A DNA stretch of 64,000 bases from positions 3,720,001-3,784,000 of the forward strand of contig CP064999.1 in the NCBI GenBank assembly GCA_016700115.1. Direction: 5' to 3'. Shown here piece after piece: positions 25,267 through 34,911 of this stretch. Source of the DNA: Sphingobacteriales bacterium (GTDB taxonomy: Bacteria; Bacteroidota; Bacteroidia; Chitinophagales; UBA2359). Below the pieces are notes generated by a model. That model was given only the letters and a program-made list of their open reading frames with translations. It made no database searches and had not been told where the DNA came from. A program made the translations under genes and the position numbers. Every line of letters starts with the position of its first letter. Positions within the stretch are counted from its first letter, which is position 1.

Positions 25267-27924
25267 ATGACAAAGTTTTTTTTCCGAATAGCCCTATTAA
25301 TCTTATTGTTTATTCTGAGTTTTTACAATGTAAATGCTCAGGATACAACAAACACCAAATCTCTACCGGTAATAAGTTATGAAAAGCCATCAACCTATGA
25401 AATTGGAGGCATTACAGTAACCGGTACCAAGTATGTGGATGAAATTGTTCTAATTTCTTACACAGGGTTAAATGTGGGAGATAAAATTTCAATTCCGGGC
25501 GACGAAATCCCTAATGCAATAAAAGCACTTTGGAGGCAGGGACTTTTTTCAGATGTAAAGATCTTGGCTTCTAAAATAGTCAACGAAATTGTTTTCCTGG
25601 AAATTAGATTAACTGAACGTGTTAGACTTTCAAAATATAGTTTTAATGGCGTGAAAAAAGGCGAAGAAGACGACCTTCGTGAAAATTTATCTTTGATTAA
25701 AGGAAGAATTGTTACTCAAAATTTATTAAATAATGCTCAAAACAGCATTATTAATTTCTACAGGAAAAAAGGATTTTTAAATTCAGAAGTCAAGATAATT
25801 CAAACTCCCGATCCTTTGTTTAGCAACAGCGTCATTTTGCAATTTGATGTAAGCAGGAAAAACAAGGTAAAAATAGATGAGATTGTTTTTATAGGTAATG
25901 AAAATGTCAGTTCAAGAAGCCTGAAAAAGCAATTAAAGGAAACAAAAGAGCGACTTAAGATTAACACCAAGGCCCCAATAGTAATGGCAAAAGACCTGGC
26001 TAAAATCAATCCGGTTGAATTTTTGGGAAACCTTAATTTCGGTGATATTTTAACATATATTGACGAAAATATTTTTCGCTTTAAATTGTTTACCTCTTCC
26101 AAGTTAATTGAAGATGATTACGAAGCAGACAAACTCAAATTGATAACCTATTATCACGAAAAAGGATACCGAGATGCAAGAATTATATCTGATACAGTTC
26201 ACATAATTGACGAAAAGAAAATTAAACTCGAAATAAATTTAGAGGAAGGAAACAGATATTATATCAGAGATATTGCATGGAGAGGGAATACTAAATATAC
26301 CAACGAGCAACTTAATGCTATTCTAAATATAGATAAAGGAGATGTTTACAATAAAACACGACTGGAAACGAGGTTATCCATAGATCCCAACGGTAATGAT
26401 GTAAGTTCGTTGTATATGGATGACGGATACTTATTTTTCAATGTTACTCCGGTTGAAAAAGCAGTTGTCGGCGATTCGATTGATTTAGTTATTAATGTTT
26501 ATGAGGGACCACAAGCTACGATTTCCAAAATTATTATATCCGGAAATGACAAAACCAACGAACACGTTATTAGAAGAGAACTAAGAACCCTTCCAGGTAA
26601 CAAGTTCAGCAGATCAGACATTATTCGTTCTCAAAGAGAAATCGCAAATTTAGGTTTTTTTGATCCTGAACAAATTCAAATTACGCCGATGCCAAATCCA
26701 ACAAAAGGAACTGTGGATATTGAATATAAAGTGGTCGAAAAATCTTCAGATCAATTGGAATTGTCCGCTGGATGGGGAGGAAACACAATTGTCGGTAGTG
26801 TAGGGGTCGCTTTCAATAATTTTTCCCTAAGGAATATTCCAAACAAAAGTGCCTGGCGTCCGTTACCTGCAGGTGACGGGCAACGTTTAAGTTTTCGGTT
26901 TCAATCTACCGGTAAAGCTTTTCAATCCCTTAACGGATCGTTTACAGAACCCTGGTTAGGTGGGAAAAGGCCTAATGCTTTAACAGTAAGTGTTTTTAGC
27001 TCCCGGAGCTTTAGGAATTTTTTTGTCGCTGACTTAAATGACAATCAACGTGAGCTACTTTATATTACCGGTGCCTCGGTTGGTCTTGGACGAAGACTTC
27101 AGTGGCCGGACGATAATTTTAGTATTCAGACTTCAATCAATTATCAACGGTATAATCTTCAAAACTGGCGCTCAGACTTTTTACTTACAAATGGTCAGTC
27201 TAACAACCTGAGTGTTACCACAACATTTGCAAGATATTCTTTAGATCAGCCGATATATCCCAGAAGTGGCTCTAACATATCTTTATCTGTTCAGGCGACT
27301 CCGCCTTTTTCAGCGATATTCAACTCCGGAGTTGATTATAGTCTGGCAAACGATTCTAAAAAGTACAAATGGGCCGAATACCATAAATGGAAACTTAAAG
27401 CGGAATGGTTCACAGCTTTAGGAAGTAAATTGGTGTTAAGAACTTCAGCAAAAATGGGAGCTATGGGTTATTACAATCCCGATATTGGGCATTCTCCTTT
27501 TGAACGTTTTGAAGTTGGAGGTGATGGGATTGCTAATTTCAATCTCTACGGGAAAGATATTGTTGCTTTACGCGGCTATGAAGCAACCGAAGTAACTAGA
27601 AGAACTACCAATGTAGGCCATCCTTTTTATGCAAAATACACGGTCGAACTTAGATATCCTTTAAGTTTAAATCCTAGTTCAACAATTTTCGCACTTGCAT
27701 TTGCTGAAGGAGGAAATTCATGGGCTACTTTTAAGAAATTTAATCCATTTGAAGTAAATCGTTCTGCGGGTATCGGTTTGAGGGTATTTTTACCCATGTT
27801 CGGAACCTTAGGATTTGATTATGGAGTAGGTTTTGATAAAAATCTACCTGCAGATAGTAGTATTTGGAATTATATTTCAAACAGAGGTCGGTTCAATGTT
27901 GTTCTAGGATTAGAACCTGAGTAA
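25267..27924 (+). CDS. bamA: BamA, outer-membrane protein assembly factor
   Basis: This 885-residue protein has a signal peptide (about 1-24), a series of POTRA domains (about 45-490; for example GGITVTGTKYVDEIVLI, DEIVFIGNENVSSRSL and ISKIIISGNDKTNEHVI), then a C-terminal 16-strand Omp85 barrel (about 495-885). The GDGIANFNLYGKDIVALRGYE segment resembles the conserved barrel loop containing the RGY motif. It inserts beta-barrel proteins into the outer membrane and receives clients from Skp-like chaperones, two of which are encoded just downstream. It is 71 bp after uppS, so probably in the same operon. Confidence 0.96.
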   Translation: MTKFFFRIALLILLFILSFYNVNAQDTTNTKSLPVISYEKPSTYEIGGITVTGTKYVDEIVLISYTGLNVGDKISIPGDEIPNAIKALWRQGLFSDVKILASKIVNEIVFLEIRLTERVRLSKYSFNGVKKGEEDDLRENLSLIKGRIVTQNLLNNAQNSIINFYRKKGFLNSEVKIIQTPDPLFSNSVILQFDVSRKNKVKIDEIVFIGNENVSSRSLKKQLKETKERLKINTKAPIVMAKDLAKINPVEFLGNLNFGDILTYIDENIFRFKLFTSSKLIEDDYEADKLKLITYYHEKGYRDARIISDTVHIIDEKKIKLEINLEEGNRYYIRDIAWRGNTKYTNEQLNAILNIDKGDVYNKTRLETRLSIDPNGNDVSSLYMDDGYLFFNVTPVEKAVVGDSIDLVINVYEGPQATISKIIISGNDKTNEHVIRRELRTLPGNKFSRSDIIRSQREIANLGFFDPEQIQITPMPNPTKGTVDIEYKVVEKSSDQLELSAGWGGNTIVGSVGVAFNNFSLRNIPNKSAWRPLPAGDGQRLSFRFQSTGKAFQSLNGSFTEPWLGGKRPNALTVSVFSSRSFRNFFVADLNDNQRELLYITGASVGLGRRLQWPDDNFSIQTSINYQRYNLQNWRSDFLLTNGQSNNLSVTTTFARYSLDQPIYPRSGSNISLSVQATPPFSAIFNSGVDYSLANDSKKYKWAEYHKWKLKAEWFTALGSKLVLRTSAKMGAMGYYNPDIGHSPFERFEVGGDGIANFNLYGKDIVALRGYEATEVTRRTTNVGHPFYAKYTVELRYPLSLNPSSTIFALAFAEGGNSWATFKKFNPFEVNRSAGIGLRVFLPMFGTLGFDYGVGFDKNLPADSSIWNYISNRGRFNVVLGLEPE

Positions 27925-28016
27925 TTCATGATTTTCTTCCATTAAACGAATCAGAAAAATGATTGTCTATATAAAGTAATTATGTAAATTTTATCAACGA
28001 CCATAAAACATAGAAA

Positions 28017-28535
28017 ATGAAAAATTTAATTGTTTTTCTCGCTTTTATTTTTGCCATAAATTCTGTTAACGCACAAACTATGGGGTTTGTCGATTCTGAA
28101 GGATTAATGGCGCAATTGCCGGCTTATAAAAAAGCACAGGATCAAATCAATTCCATTGTTGAGAACTGGAATAAAGAAATCCAACAACGCTATAAAAACA
28201 TTGAAGATGCTTACAAAGCTTTTCAAGCGGAACAAGTATTATTGAGTGCAAATGAAAAAACAAAACGCGAATCCGAAATCGTGGAAATGGAAAAACAAAC
28301 AAGAGATCTTCAAAAACAACGTTTCGGTCCAAGCGGAGATTTGCAAACTAAACGTGAAGAGTTGGTAAAACCTATTCAGGATGAAGTTTATGCAGCGTTA
28401 GAAAAAGTAGCCTCCCGAAAAAAAATTGATTTTATTTTTGACAAATCAGGCGGGGTAACCATGTTGTTTGCAAACCCAAAATATGATTTGACCGACGATG
28501 TACTTAAAGAATTAGGAATTACGCCTAATAAATAG
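28017..28535 (+). CDS. OmpH/Skp-family periplasmic chaperone (first copy)
   Basis: This 172-residue protein has a signal peptide (MKNLIVFLAFIFAINSVNA), then QTMGFVDSEGLMAQLPAY, a long charged coiled coil (about 40-125), and the closing IDFIFDKSGGVTMLFANPKYDLT block typical of the family. Skp-type chaperones are trimers that hold unfolded outer-membrane proteins in the periplasm and hand them to BamA. The gene lies 92 bp after bamA and before a second family member. Confidence 0.92.
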   Translation: MKNLIVFLAFIFAINSVNAQTMGFVDSEGLMAQLPAYKKAQDQINSIVENWNKEIQQRYKNIEDAYKAFQAEQVLLSANEKTKRESEIVEMEKQTRDLQKQRFGPSGDLQTKREELVKPIQDEVYAALEKVASRKKIDFIFDKSGGVTMLFANPKYDLTDDVLKELGITPNK

Positions 28536-28610
28536 TACTTTTGCACTTCATTAACTTATCTTATACTTTTAATTAAAACCTCACAAATCCGAAGTTAAAC
28601 TAATTCGAAC

Positions 28611-29120
28611 ATGAAAACCAGTTTTAAGTTGCTTTTTCTTGCTTTTTCATTGCTTTCTTTTTCCGGGTTGATGGCTCAAACAAAAATTGGTCATATAAAC
28701 AGTGTAGATTTATTAAATTCTCTAAATGAATGGAAAACCGCTCAGGTTGACTTGGAAACCTTTGCAAAAAAAATTCAGGAGCAGTTAAAAACAAAAGAAA
28801 AAACCGTTATTGATGAGTATAATATTTTTGTGCAAAAAGCTCAAAATGGTGAACTCACTCCGAAACAACAAGACGAACAACAACAATATTTCCAACGCAA
28901 ACAAACTGAATTAGAACAAGATCAGGCAAAGGCGCAACAGGATTTAATGAAACGCGAAGACGAAGTTACAGAACCCGTCAGAAAAAAAGTGATGGATGCA
29001 ATTAAACTTGTCGCTGAAGAAAAAGGGTACCAATATATTATTGATACTAGTGTAGGAGCAACTTTGTTTGCATCTCCTAATGATGATATCACTGCTTTTG
29101 TAAAAGCAAAGCTGCAATAA
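28611..29120 (+). CDS. OmpH/Skp-family periplasmic chaperone (second copy)
   Basis: This 169-residue protein has a signal peptide (MKTSFKLLFLAFSLLSFSGLMA), then TKIGHINSVDLLNSL, a Gln/Lys/Glu-rich coiled coil (about 45-125) and the family ending GYQYIIDTSVGATLFASPNDD. It is clearly related to the preceding gene but well diverged, so this is an old duplication with likely specialisation of clients. A terminator follows, closing the uppS-bamA-ompH-ompH unit. Confidence 0.92.
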   Translation: MKTSFKLLFLAFSLLSFSGLMAQTKIGHINSVDLLNSLNEWKTAQVDLETFAKKIQEQLKTKEKTVIDEYNIFVQKAQNGELTPKQQDEQQQYFQRKQTELEQDQAKAQQDLMKREDEVTEPVRKKVMDAIKLVAEEKGYQYIIDTSVGATLFASPNDDITAFVKAKLQ

Positions 29121-29151
29121 CGTTTCTATTATTTCTATAACAATATTAAAA

Positions 29152-29198
29152 CAAGGCTTTCTACCTAATTTCAAGGGTTTGAAAGCCTTGTTTTTTTT
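29152..29198 (+). terminator. Rho-independent terminator after the second ompH gene
   Basis: The arms CAAGGCTTTC (29152-29161) and GAAAGCCTTG (29181-29190) form a perfect 10-bp stem followed by eight Ts. A TTG-started frame for murI would begin inside this hairpin, which argues for the later ATG start of murI. Confidence 0.88.
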
Positions 29199-29229
29199 AT
29201 ATTGCCGGAAATATTTTAAAATTGATTTT

Positions 29230-30045
29230 ATGCAAGAAACTCAGTGCCCGATTGGTATTTTTGATTCTGGAATAGGCGGATTAACCGTTGCTCAGGCTAT
29301 CGTTAAGTTATTACCAAATGAGCAACTAATTTACTTTGGAGATACTGCTCACATGCCCTATGGTGAAAAATCTGCCGAAGCCATTCAACAGTATTCTTTA
29401 AAAATAAGTGAGTTTCTAATCCAAAAAAAATGTAAAATAATAGTGATTGCTTGTAGTACAGCTTCTGCAGTTGCTTATGAAACATTAGTCAAACAAATAA
29501 GCGGTAAAATTCCGGTCATCAACGTAATTGACCCGGTTGTAGATGCAGTATTGTTTTCAGGAATTAAAAGTGTAGGTGTTTTAGCAACACAAAGAACAAC
29601 AAAATCGAATGTATATCCAGAGAAATTACGTCAAAGAAACGATTCTATATATGTAACTGCAAAAGCAACAGGTTCTTTGGCTTCAATTATAGAAGAAGGC
29701 ATGTATAAAAGCCCTGACACAATGAAAGCTATTATGAGTTATTATCTTTCTGATAATAATTTTTCTAAACCTGAAGGCATAATTCTTGGATGCACACATT
29801 ATCCGCTTATCAAACAGTTTATTACAGATTTTTACAAATATCCTATATCAATCTTTGATTCCACTGAAACTGTGGCAAAAGTAGTCAAAGACCTATTGGC
29901 TGATTTAGGATTATTAAGCTTAAATTTCAGAAAAGAGGAGCACCACTTTTATGTTTCAGATTATACCCAAACCTTTGAAGATGCTTCAAAAATATTTTTT
30001 GGGGAACAAATTCACCTCAATCATTACCCTATTTGGGAATTGTAG
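29230..30045 (+). CDS. murI: Glutamate racemase
   Basis: With the ATG at 29230 the protein is 271 residues; the alternative TTG upstream lies in the terminator stem. It has the N-terminal motif GIFDSGIGGLTV with the catalytic Asp and Ser region, the first catalytic cysteine in IACSTASA (the usual Asn is Ser here), and the second in LGCTHYPLI. It interconverts L- and D-glutamate in the cytoplasm and supplies D-Glu for peptidoglycan. The position after the bamA cluster matches other Bacteroidota genomes. Confidence 0.95.
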   Translation: MQETQCPIGIFDSGIGGLTVAQAIVKLLPNEQLIYFGDTAHMPYGEKSAEAIQQYSLKISEFLIQKKCKIIVIACSTASAVAYETLVKQISGKIPVINVIDPVVDAVLFSGIKSVGVLATQRTTKSNVYPEKLRQRNDSIYVTAKATGSLASIIEEGMYKSPDTMKAIMSYYLSDNNFSKPEGIILGCTHYPLIKQFITDFYKYPISIFDSTETVAKVVKDLLADLGLLSLNFRKEEHHFYVSDYTQTFEDASKIFFGEQIHLNHYPIWEL

Positions 30046-30124
30046 TTATTTTTGATTAAATTTTATTGTTTTTTAAACAAAAGACTATTGTTTTTTGTGT
30101 TACTCCTTAAAATAAATCTTAACA

Positions 30125-31345
30125 ATGAAAAAAATATTTTTCTTAGTAGTTTTTACTTTATTATCAACAGGGTTGAGTAAAATTTCCCTCATTGCGCAAA
30201 ATAACACTCAAACTCCTCAAAAAAACCAAGGCATTCAGTTTTTTAATGGTACTTGGGAAGAAGTAAAGGCAGAAGCCCGGAAATTAGGTAAGCCAATTTT
30301 TGTGGATGCTTATACAACTTGGTGCGGTCCTTGTAAGATGATGGCTGCTAATACATTTCCTGACCCTCAGGTGGGCTCATTTTACAATAAGTTTTATGTA
30401 AACTATAAAATTGATGCTGAAAAAGGAGAGGGGCGTGATTTTGCCAGAACATATCGTGTTGACCGATACCCCACTCTTCTTTTTATCAACGGAGATGGAG
30501 ATTTATTATATCGGAGCCTTGGATATCAGCAGCCTTCTCAGTTTATTATGGAAGGCAGGAAAGGATTGTATGATGAAAAAGCTATGTTAGCACATCAGCA
30601 AGAATATCAAAATGGCAAAAGAGAGGCACCTTTCATGCGAAATTATATAATGATGTTATGGGCAGGAAATTTACCGGAATACGACAATATTTCAAATGAA
30701 TTTATTGCCGGATTGAATCAACAAGATCTTAGCGATACCGAAAATCTACAATTTGTCTTTGATTTGGCTAATACTATGGATTCAAAGGCTTTTAATTTAC
30801 TAACTTCAAATCAATCTTTGTTTGTTAAAGCTTTAGGAGATGAAGTTGTTAGCGATAAAATTAATGGCGTAGCTTTTATGTCCCTCAAATCAGCAATCAC
30901 AAAACATGATAACCAGTTGTTTGATAAAATATTATCCACTATTAAGCAATCAGGGTCATCAAAATCTGGAGAATATATAGAATTGGCATCATTGGAATAT
31001 TTTCAAGGCACTAAAAATTGGAAACAATATATTTCAACTGCATCAAATTTTTTGGATGATTTCAAAACAAAAGACCCCAATACACTAAACAATATTGCAT
31101 GGGAGTTTTTTCTTCATGCAGATAAGAAAAAAGATTTAAAGAAAGCTTCAAAATGGGCTGAACAATCGGTTAAACTAGAACCGGCCTATTATAATTGGGA
31201 TACTTATGCGTCTTTGTTGTATAAATTGGATAAAAAGAAAGATGCACTTAAAGCAGCAAATCAAGCAATTGAATTAGCTATTAAATCAAAGCAGGATTAT
31301 TCAAGTACTCAAAAACTTGTAGATAGGATTAACAATTCTAAATAA
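30125..31345 (+). CDS. Periplasmic thioredoxin-fold protein with TPR-like C-terminal half
   Basis: This 406-residue protein has a signal peptide (about 1-25) and a thioredoxin-like domain (about 38-150) with the redox motif WCGPCK (Cys67, Cys70) and the cis-Pro in VDRYPTLLFI. The remaining 250 residues are helical; the last part (KKASKWAEQSVKLEPAYYNWDTYASLLYKL) looks like a TPR. The family reduces or isomerises disulfides in the periplasm. The TPR part probably binds a partner protein. It is transcribed from its own unit and ends at a two-way terminator shared with the convergent gldG-family gene. Confidence 0.85.
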   Translation: MKKIFFLVVFTLLSTGLSKISLIAQNNTQTPQKNQGIQFFNGTWEEVKAEARKLGKPIFVDAYTTWCGPCKMMAANTFPDPQVGSFYNKFYVNYKIDAEKGEGRDFARTYRVDRYPTLLFINGDGDLLYRSLGYQQPSQFIMEGRKGLYDEKAMLAHQQEYQNGKREAPFMRNYIMMLWAGNLPEYDNISNEFIAGLNQQDLSDTENLQFVFDLANTMDSKAFNLLTSNQSLFVKALGDEVVSDKINGVAFMSLKSAITKHDNQLFDKILSTIKQSGSSKSGEYIELASLEYFQGTKNWKQYISTASNFLDDFKTKDPNTLNNIAWEFFLHADKKKDLKKASKWAEQSVKLEPAYYNWDTYASLLYKLDKKKDALKAANQAIELAIKSKQDYSSTQKLVDRINNSK

Positions 31346-31382
31346 TAAATTTTCAATACTTTGATTTTATCTTGATTGATAA

Positions 31383-31413
31383 AAAAACGCCGGTATTTAA
31401 TGCCGGCGTTTTT
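31383..31413. terminator. Bidirectional rho-independent terminator
   Basis: The arms AAAAACGCCGG (31383-31393) and CCGGCGTTTTT (31403-31413) pair perfectly, with A/T-runs on both sides. It lies between two convergent genes and can serve both. Confidence 0.88.
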
Positions 31414-31441
31414 AGTTTCTAAAAAATCAACGTGAGTTAGA

Positions 31442-32968
31442 TTATCCATATCTTTCAATTTCCCATTTTCGTTTATTGGCTTTTCTAATTCGGGAACGAA
31501 TAAGCCCATAAAAAATCACCAAAATAATTGGAAGCAGAAAAATGGCAATTTTAATAGTTTGAGTTTCACCTTTTGATAATTCTCGTTTTATCGGGCGTGA
31601 TGTTACGGCTTTTGTTCTCAATTCGTTTAACCCTGTATCATCTGCAAGCCAGTCTATACCATTGACAAACAAGTTGATATTATCCGGTTGTTGTTGTTGA
31701 GCGCGTTCACCTTCTCCGTTTATTACAAAATCTGCATCTGTAAAAACGACCAATTTTGAAGAAACCCCACCTGATATTTCTCCTTCCAAAGCACAGGCAA
31801 CACTTAAGTTTTTGGTATAAAAATCATAGCTGGCAATATTTTTTTGGACATCTATCGTAACTGGTGTTGTCTCTGTTCCTGAATTTGCTGAAGAATTTAA
31901 TAGTGAGGTAAATTTTAATGTTGGATTTTTTGCATCGTAATTGATTGAACTTACAAAAGGCATTAAAACTAATTCAAGCCCGCGGGTAACAGGATGTTCA
32001 TTAAATTTGTCGAAACGCGGAAGATAGGGTAGTGGGACTTGTTGATTAAAGACAAAGAATCCTTGTTGTTGTTGAAGGGTGATATTGCCGCATTTTTGGT
32101 CTATCACTAAATCTTCGTTGATTCTTATTCCTTTATCTGACAACCAACTTTCCAATCCGGTATTAATGGAAGTCGCTTGACCGGATTGCAAATCAACCGC
32201 TACACGATTTAATACGACTAAAATACCCTTTCCACTTCCTAAAAAATTATCAAGTTGCGAAAGTTGAGCATTAGAGAAAGAATCTGTTGGAGCAACAATC
32301 ACAAGCCCTTTATATTTTTCATATTGGGTAGTATCTGTTAAGTTAACCTGTTCGACATTGTATAGCACATTCAAAGATTGCATTGCTTGTTGCAAAGCCC
32401 GAACAGAGGTTTCGCCATGTCCTGTTACAAAACCTAAATAAGGTTTATTAGTAGCCGAAAGTTTTTTGATGGAAGTAGAAAGGGCATATTCCATAGCAGC
32501 ACCCGGCTGAATGACTGGAATTATATCGGAAGCATCATTTTCACCATACTGTAATTTTGCACCCAAGTATACACGCTGTTGTTTTACCTGATCGCTTTCA
32601 CGAACCGTAACAACTTGTGGTTGAATACCTTGTTGGGCAACTTCCATTTCTTTTTCCTGGCTTTGGTTAGGGTTTTCAAACTGATATACAACTTTACCAC
32701 CCGAACGATTTGAATATTCGATTAATAAATCCTGAAAATCTTTGCGTACTTTTTCTATCTGTGGGGGAAGATTTTCAGAAAAATATGCGGTAATTGTGAT
32801 TGGTTCCTCTAATTCTTTTAGAATATTCTTTGTGGCTTTACTGAGAGTATATCTTTTGTCGCCTGTAAAATCTAGGCGAACAAAAAACCTGCTAAATAAA
32901 ATGTTCAGTAAAATAATTATAGCCAGTACAAGAACAATTCTTAACTGAACAGCGCTTTTAGTCAGCAT
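31442..32968 (-). CDS. GldG-family ABC-system auxiliary protein
   Basis: This 508-residue protein has an N-terminal transmembrane helix (about 9-30), then the family signature FTGDKRYTLSKATKNILKEL, a long periplasmic part with GFVTGHGE and a Rossmann-like fold resembling GldG/DUF4350, and a C-terminal transmembrane helix (about 475-495). In flavobacterial gliders GldG works with GldF and GldA as an ABC transporter needed for gliding. Similar proteins also occur in non-gliders, so motility is not proven. It is last in the minus-strand unit after the protease gene. Confidence 0.82.
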   Translation of the reverse strand: MLTKSAVQLRIVLVLAIIILLNILFSRFFVRLDFTGDKRYTLSKATKNILKELEEPITITAYFSENLPPQIEKVRKDFQDLLIEYSNRSGGKVVYQFENPNQSQEKEMEVAQQGIQPQVVTVRESDQVKQQRVYLGAKLQYGENDASDIIPVIQPGAAMEYALSTSIKKLSATNKPYLGFVTGHGETSVRALQQAMQSLNVLYNVEQVNLTDTTQYEKYKGLVIVAPTDSFSNAQLSQLDNFLGSGKGILVVLNRVAVDLQSGQATSINTGLESWLSDKGIRINEDLVIDQKCGNITLQQQQGFFVFNQQVPLPYLPRFDKFNEHPVTRGLELVLMPFVSSINYDAKNPTLKFTSLLNSSANSGTETTPVTIDVQKNIASYDFYTKNLSVACALEGEISGGVSSKLVVFTDADFVINGEGERAQQQQPDNINLFVNGIDWLADDTGLNELRTKAVTSRPIKRELSKGETQTIKIAIFLLPIILVIFYGLIRSRIRKANKRKWEIERYG

Positions 32969-33017
32969 AATTAGTATTGATTAGGTGGTTTAAACTAAAT
33001 TATGTATGTTTTTAAAT

Positions 33018-34130
33018 TTATGCTTGAGAAATGATCGCAGTACGAATCATCACAAATTCGGTAAGATTTTCTATATCTAATACGCCAATCAAATTGCCAT
33101 CATCGTTAAGTACAGGCAATAATGAAAAACCGTTCTGCTGCATCATAGAATAGATGCCTTTGATATCATCGTCCGGTTTTAATACAGGGAGATTGCTGTT
33201 TATAAAACCTGCTATTGGAGTATTGTTGTCATTCTCTGACAAGGCTTTAATTAAATCCTTTCTTTTTAAAATTCCTGAAATAGTGTTGTTCTCTGATACT
33301 AAAAAATCTTGGTCAGAACCTGCAAGTAACTCATCAACTGCATTTTTTAATGTATCAGTAGATTTTAAAATGGTAAATTTTGAGCGGATAACATCCCTAA
33401 CTTTAAAGCCGGTTAAAATTGAACCTGTGGTTACAGATTGTGCTTCAGCTGCGGCTCCTAAAAAAACAAACACACCAATCAAAATCAGGAAAGGATTTTT
33501 TACATAAAACAACCCACCTAAAACGAACAAAATGGCAATAAACTGACCTATTTTTGCAGCAATACTTGTGGCTTTAACGCGATCCATTGTCATTGCAAGT
33601 AAGGAACGTAACACCCGCCCTCCATCCATTGGAAATGCAGGAATAGCATTAAAAAGAACCAACATGATATTCACCATGATTAAACTGACAATAAATGTAT
33701 TTATGTTAGGGTGAATCAAAGTTTCTTCAATGTTTTCCGGAGATAATCCGGTTTGGTCTATAAAAATAAAAGCAATAAAACTGAGGACTAATGCTATTAC
33801 AACATTAACTAAAGGTCCGGCGATTGCAACAATTAATTCTTGTTGCGGTTTTTCAGGTATTGATTCTAATGATGCAACCCCTCCGATTGGCAAGAGCGTA
33901 ATATCTTTGGTTCCAATTCCATAACGTCTGGCAGCCAAAGCATGACCAAGTTCATGTAAAACTACACAAGCGAAAACAGCCAATACTAACAATATGTGAA
34001 AAGTAATTTCTGTAATATTGTTGCCTGCAGAAAAGCCATTGAAAACAATATAGGCTATCAGTATCAGGAATGTCCAATGAACAAGAATTTTGATTCCAGC
34101 AAGTTTACCGATGTTTAAAGAGCCTCCCAT
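33018..34130 (-). CDS. Site-2 protease family (M50) membrane metalloprotease with CBS domains
   Basis: This 370-residue protein carries the zinc motif HELGH (59-63) and the third ligand in NAIPAFPMDGGR (161-172), inside a membrane core of about six helices (about 12-230). Two CBS domains follow (about 245-365), which in this subfamily often bind adenine nucleotides and regulate activity. Site-2 proteases cut membrane-embedded substrates such as anti-sigma factors. Its position between the gldF- and gldG-type genes on the same strand (35 bp from gldF, 49 bp from gldG) suggests co-transcription, but its substrate is unknown. Confidence 0.9.
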   Translation of the reverse strand: MGGSLNIGKLAGIKILVHWTFLILIAYIVFNGFSAGNNITEITFHILLVLAVFACVVLHELGHALAARRYGIGTKDITLLPIGGVASLESIPEKPQQELIVAIAGPLVNVVIALVLSFIAFIFIDQTGLSPENIEETLIHPNINTFIVSLIMVNIMLVLFNAIPAFPMDGGRVLRSLLAMTMDRVKATSIAAKIGQFIAILFVLGGLFYVKNPFLILIGVFVFLGAAAEAQSVTTGSILTGFKVRDVIRSKFTILKSTDTLKNAVDELLAGSDQDFLVSENNTISGILKRKDLIKALSENDNNTPIAGFINSNLPVLKPDDDIKGIYSMMQQNGFSLLPVLNDDGNLIGVLDIENLTEFVMIRTAIISQA

Positions 34131-34165
34131 ACTTTAAGTTGAGCTTGTATAAAAAACTGTAATAG

Positions 34166-34891
34166 TTATTCCATAATCTTCCTGCGAGATAATATGGCCT
34201 CGGTTGCAATTAAACAAACAGCAGTAATAGAAAGAAAATAAAAAATATTTTTGCTGTCTAAGACTCCTCTGCTTATTGATTCGAAATGGTTGGAAATACT
34301 CATGTAATCAAAAACAGAAGAAAGTAAACCGGTTACACTATTTGCCAAAACCTGAAAAATTATAAGAAAAAATACTCCAATCAATAATGAAAGCAAAAAA
34401 GCAACTATTTGACTATTTGTAATACTGCTTGCAAACAATCCTATTCCTATGTAAGTACAACTCATCAGCAATAAACCCAAATAGCCACACCAAACTGCAC
34501 CATGATCTACAGGTCCTAACCACCAAACTGTAAGATACCATGGTAAACTAAAAGCAATAGCAATTCCGACTAAAGCAAGGCAGGCAAAAAACTTTCCGAA
34601 TATGACATCCCAGTCCGAGACAGCCTTTGTTAGTAATAATTCAATAGTACCGGTGTTGCGTTCTTCTGCAAACATTTTCATAGTAAGTGCCGGTATAAAG
34701 AAAAACAAGGTCCAATACGCAATTGAAAAAAAGGGTTGAATACTTGCCTGGCCAGATAGAAACACATCTGAACCATAAAGCCAGGTAAAAAATCCACTAA
34801 ACCCTAAAAAAACAACCAGTAATATATAGGCAATCAGCGAGTCAAAAAAAGTGCTTAATTCTCTTTTAGCTATGATTAATATTTTGTTCAT
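34166..34891 (-). CDS. GldF-family ABC-2 type permease
   Basis: This 241-residue protein has six predicted membrane helices and the ABC-2 permease pattern, including the cytoplasmic stretch MKMFAEERNTGTIELLLTKA just after the second helix. It is the membrane partner of the ATPase encoded immediately upstream (21 bp away). In flavobacteria GldF is part of the GldAFG transporter linked to gliding. Here the role is inferred from order and family only. Confidence 0.88.
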   Translation of the reverse strand: MNKILIIAKRELSTFFDSLIAYILLVVFLGFSGFFTWLYGSDVFLSGQASIQPFFSIAYWTLFFFIPALTMKMFAEERNTGTIELLLTKAVSDWDVIFGKFFACLALVGIAIAFSLPWYLTVWWLGPVDHGAVWCGYLGLLLMSCTYIGIGLFASSITNSQIVAFLLSLLIGVFFLIIFQVLANSVTGLLSSVFDYMSISNHFESISRGVLDSKNIFYFLSITAVCLIATEAILSRRKIME

Positions 34892-34911
34892 AATAGATTT
34901 GTTTGTGTAGT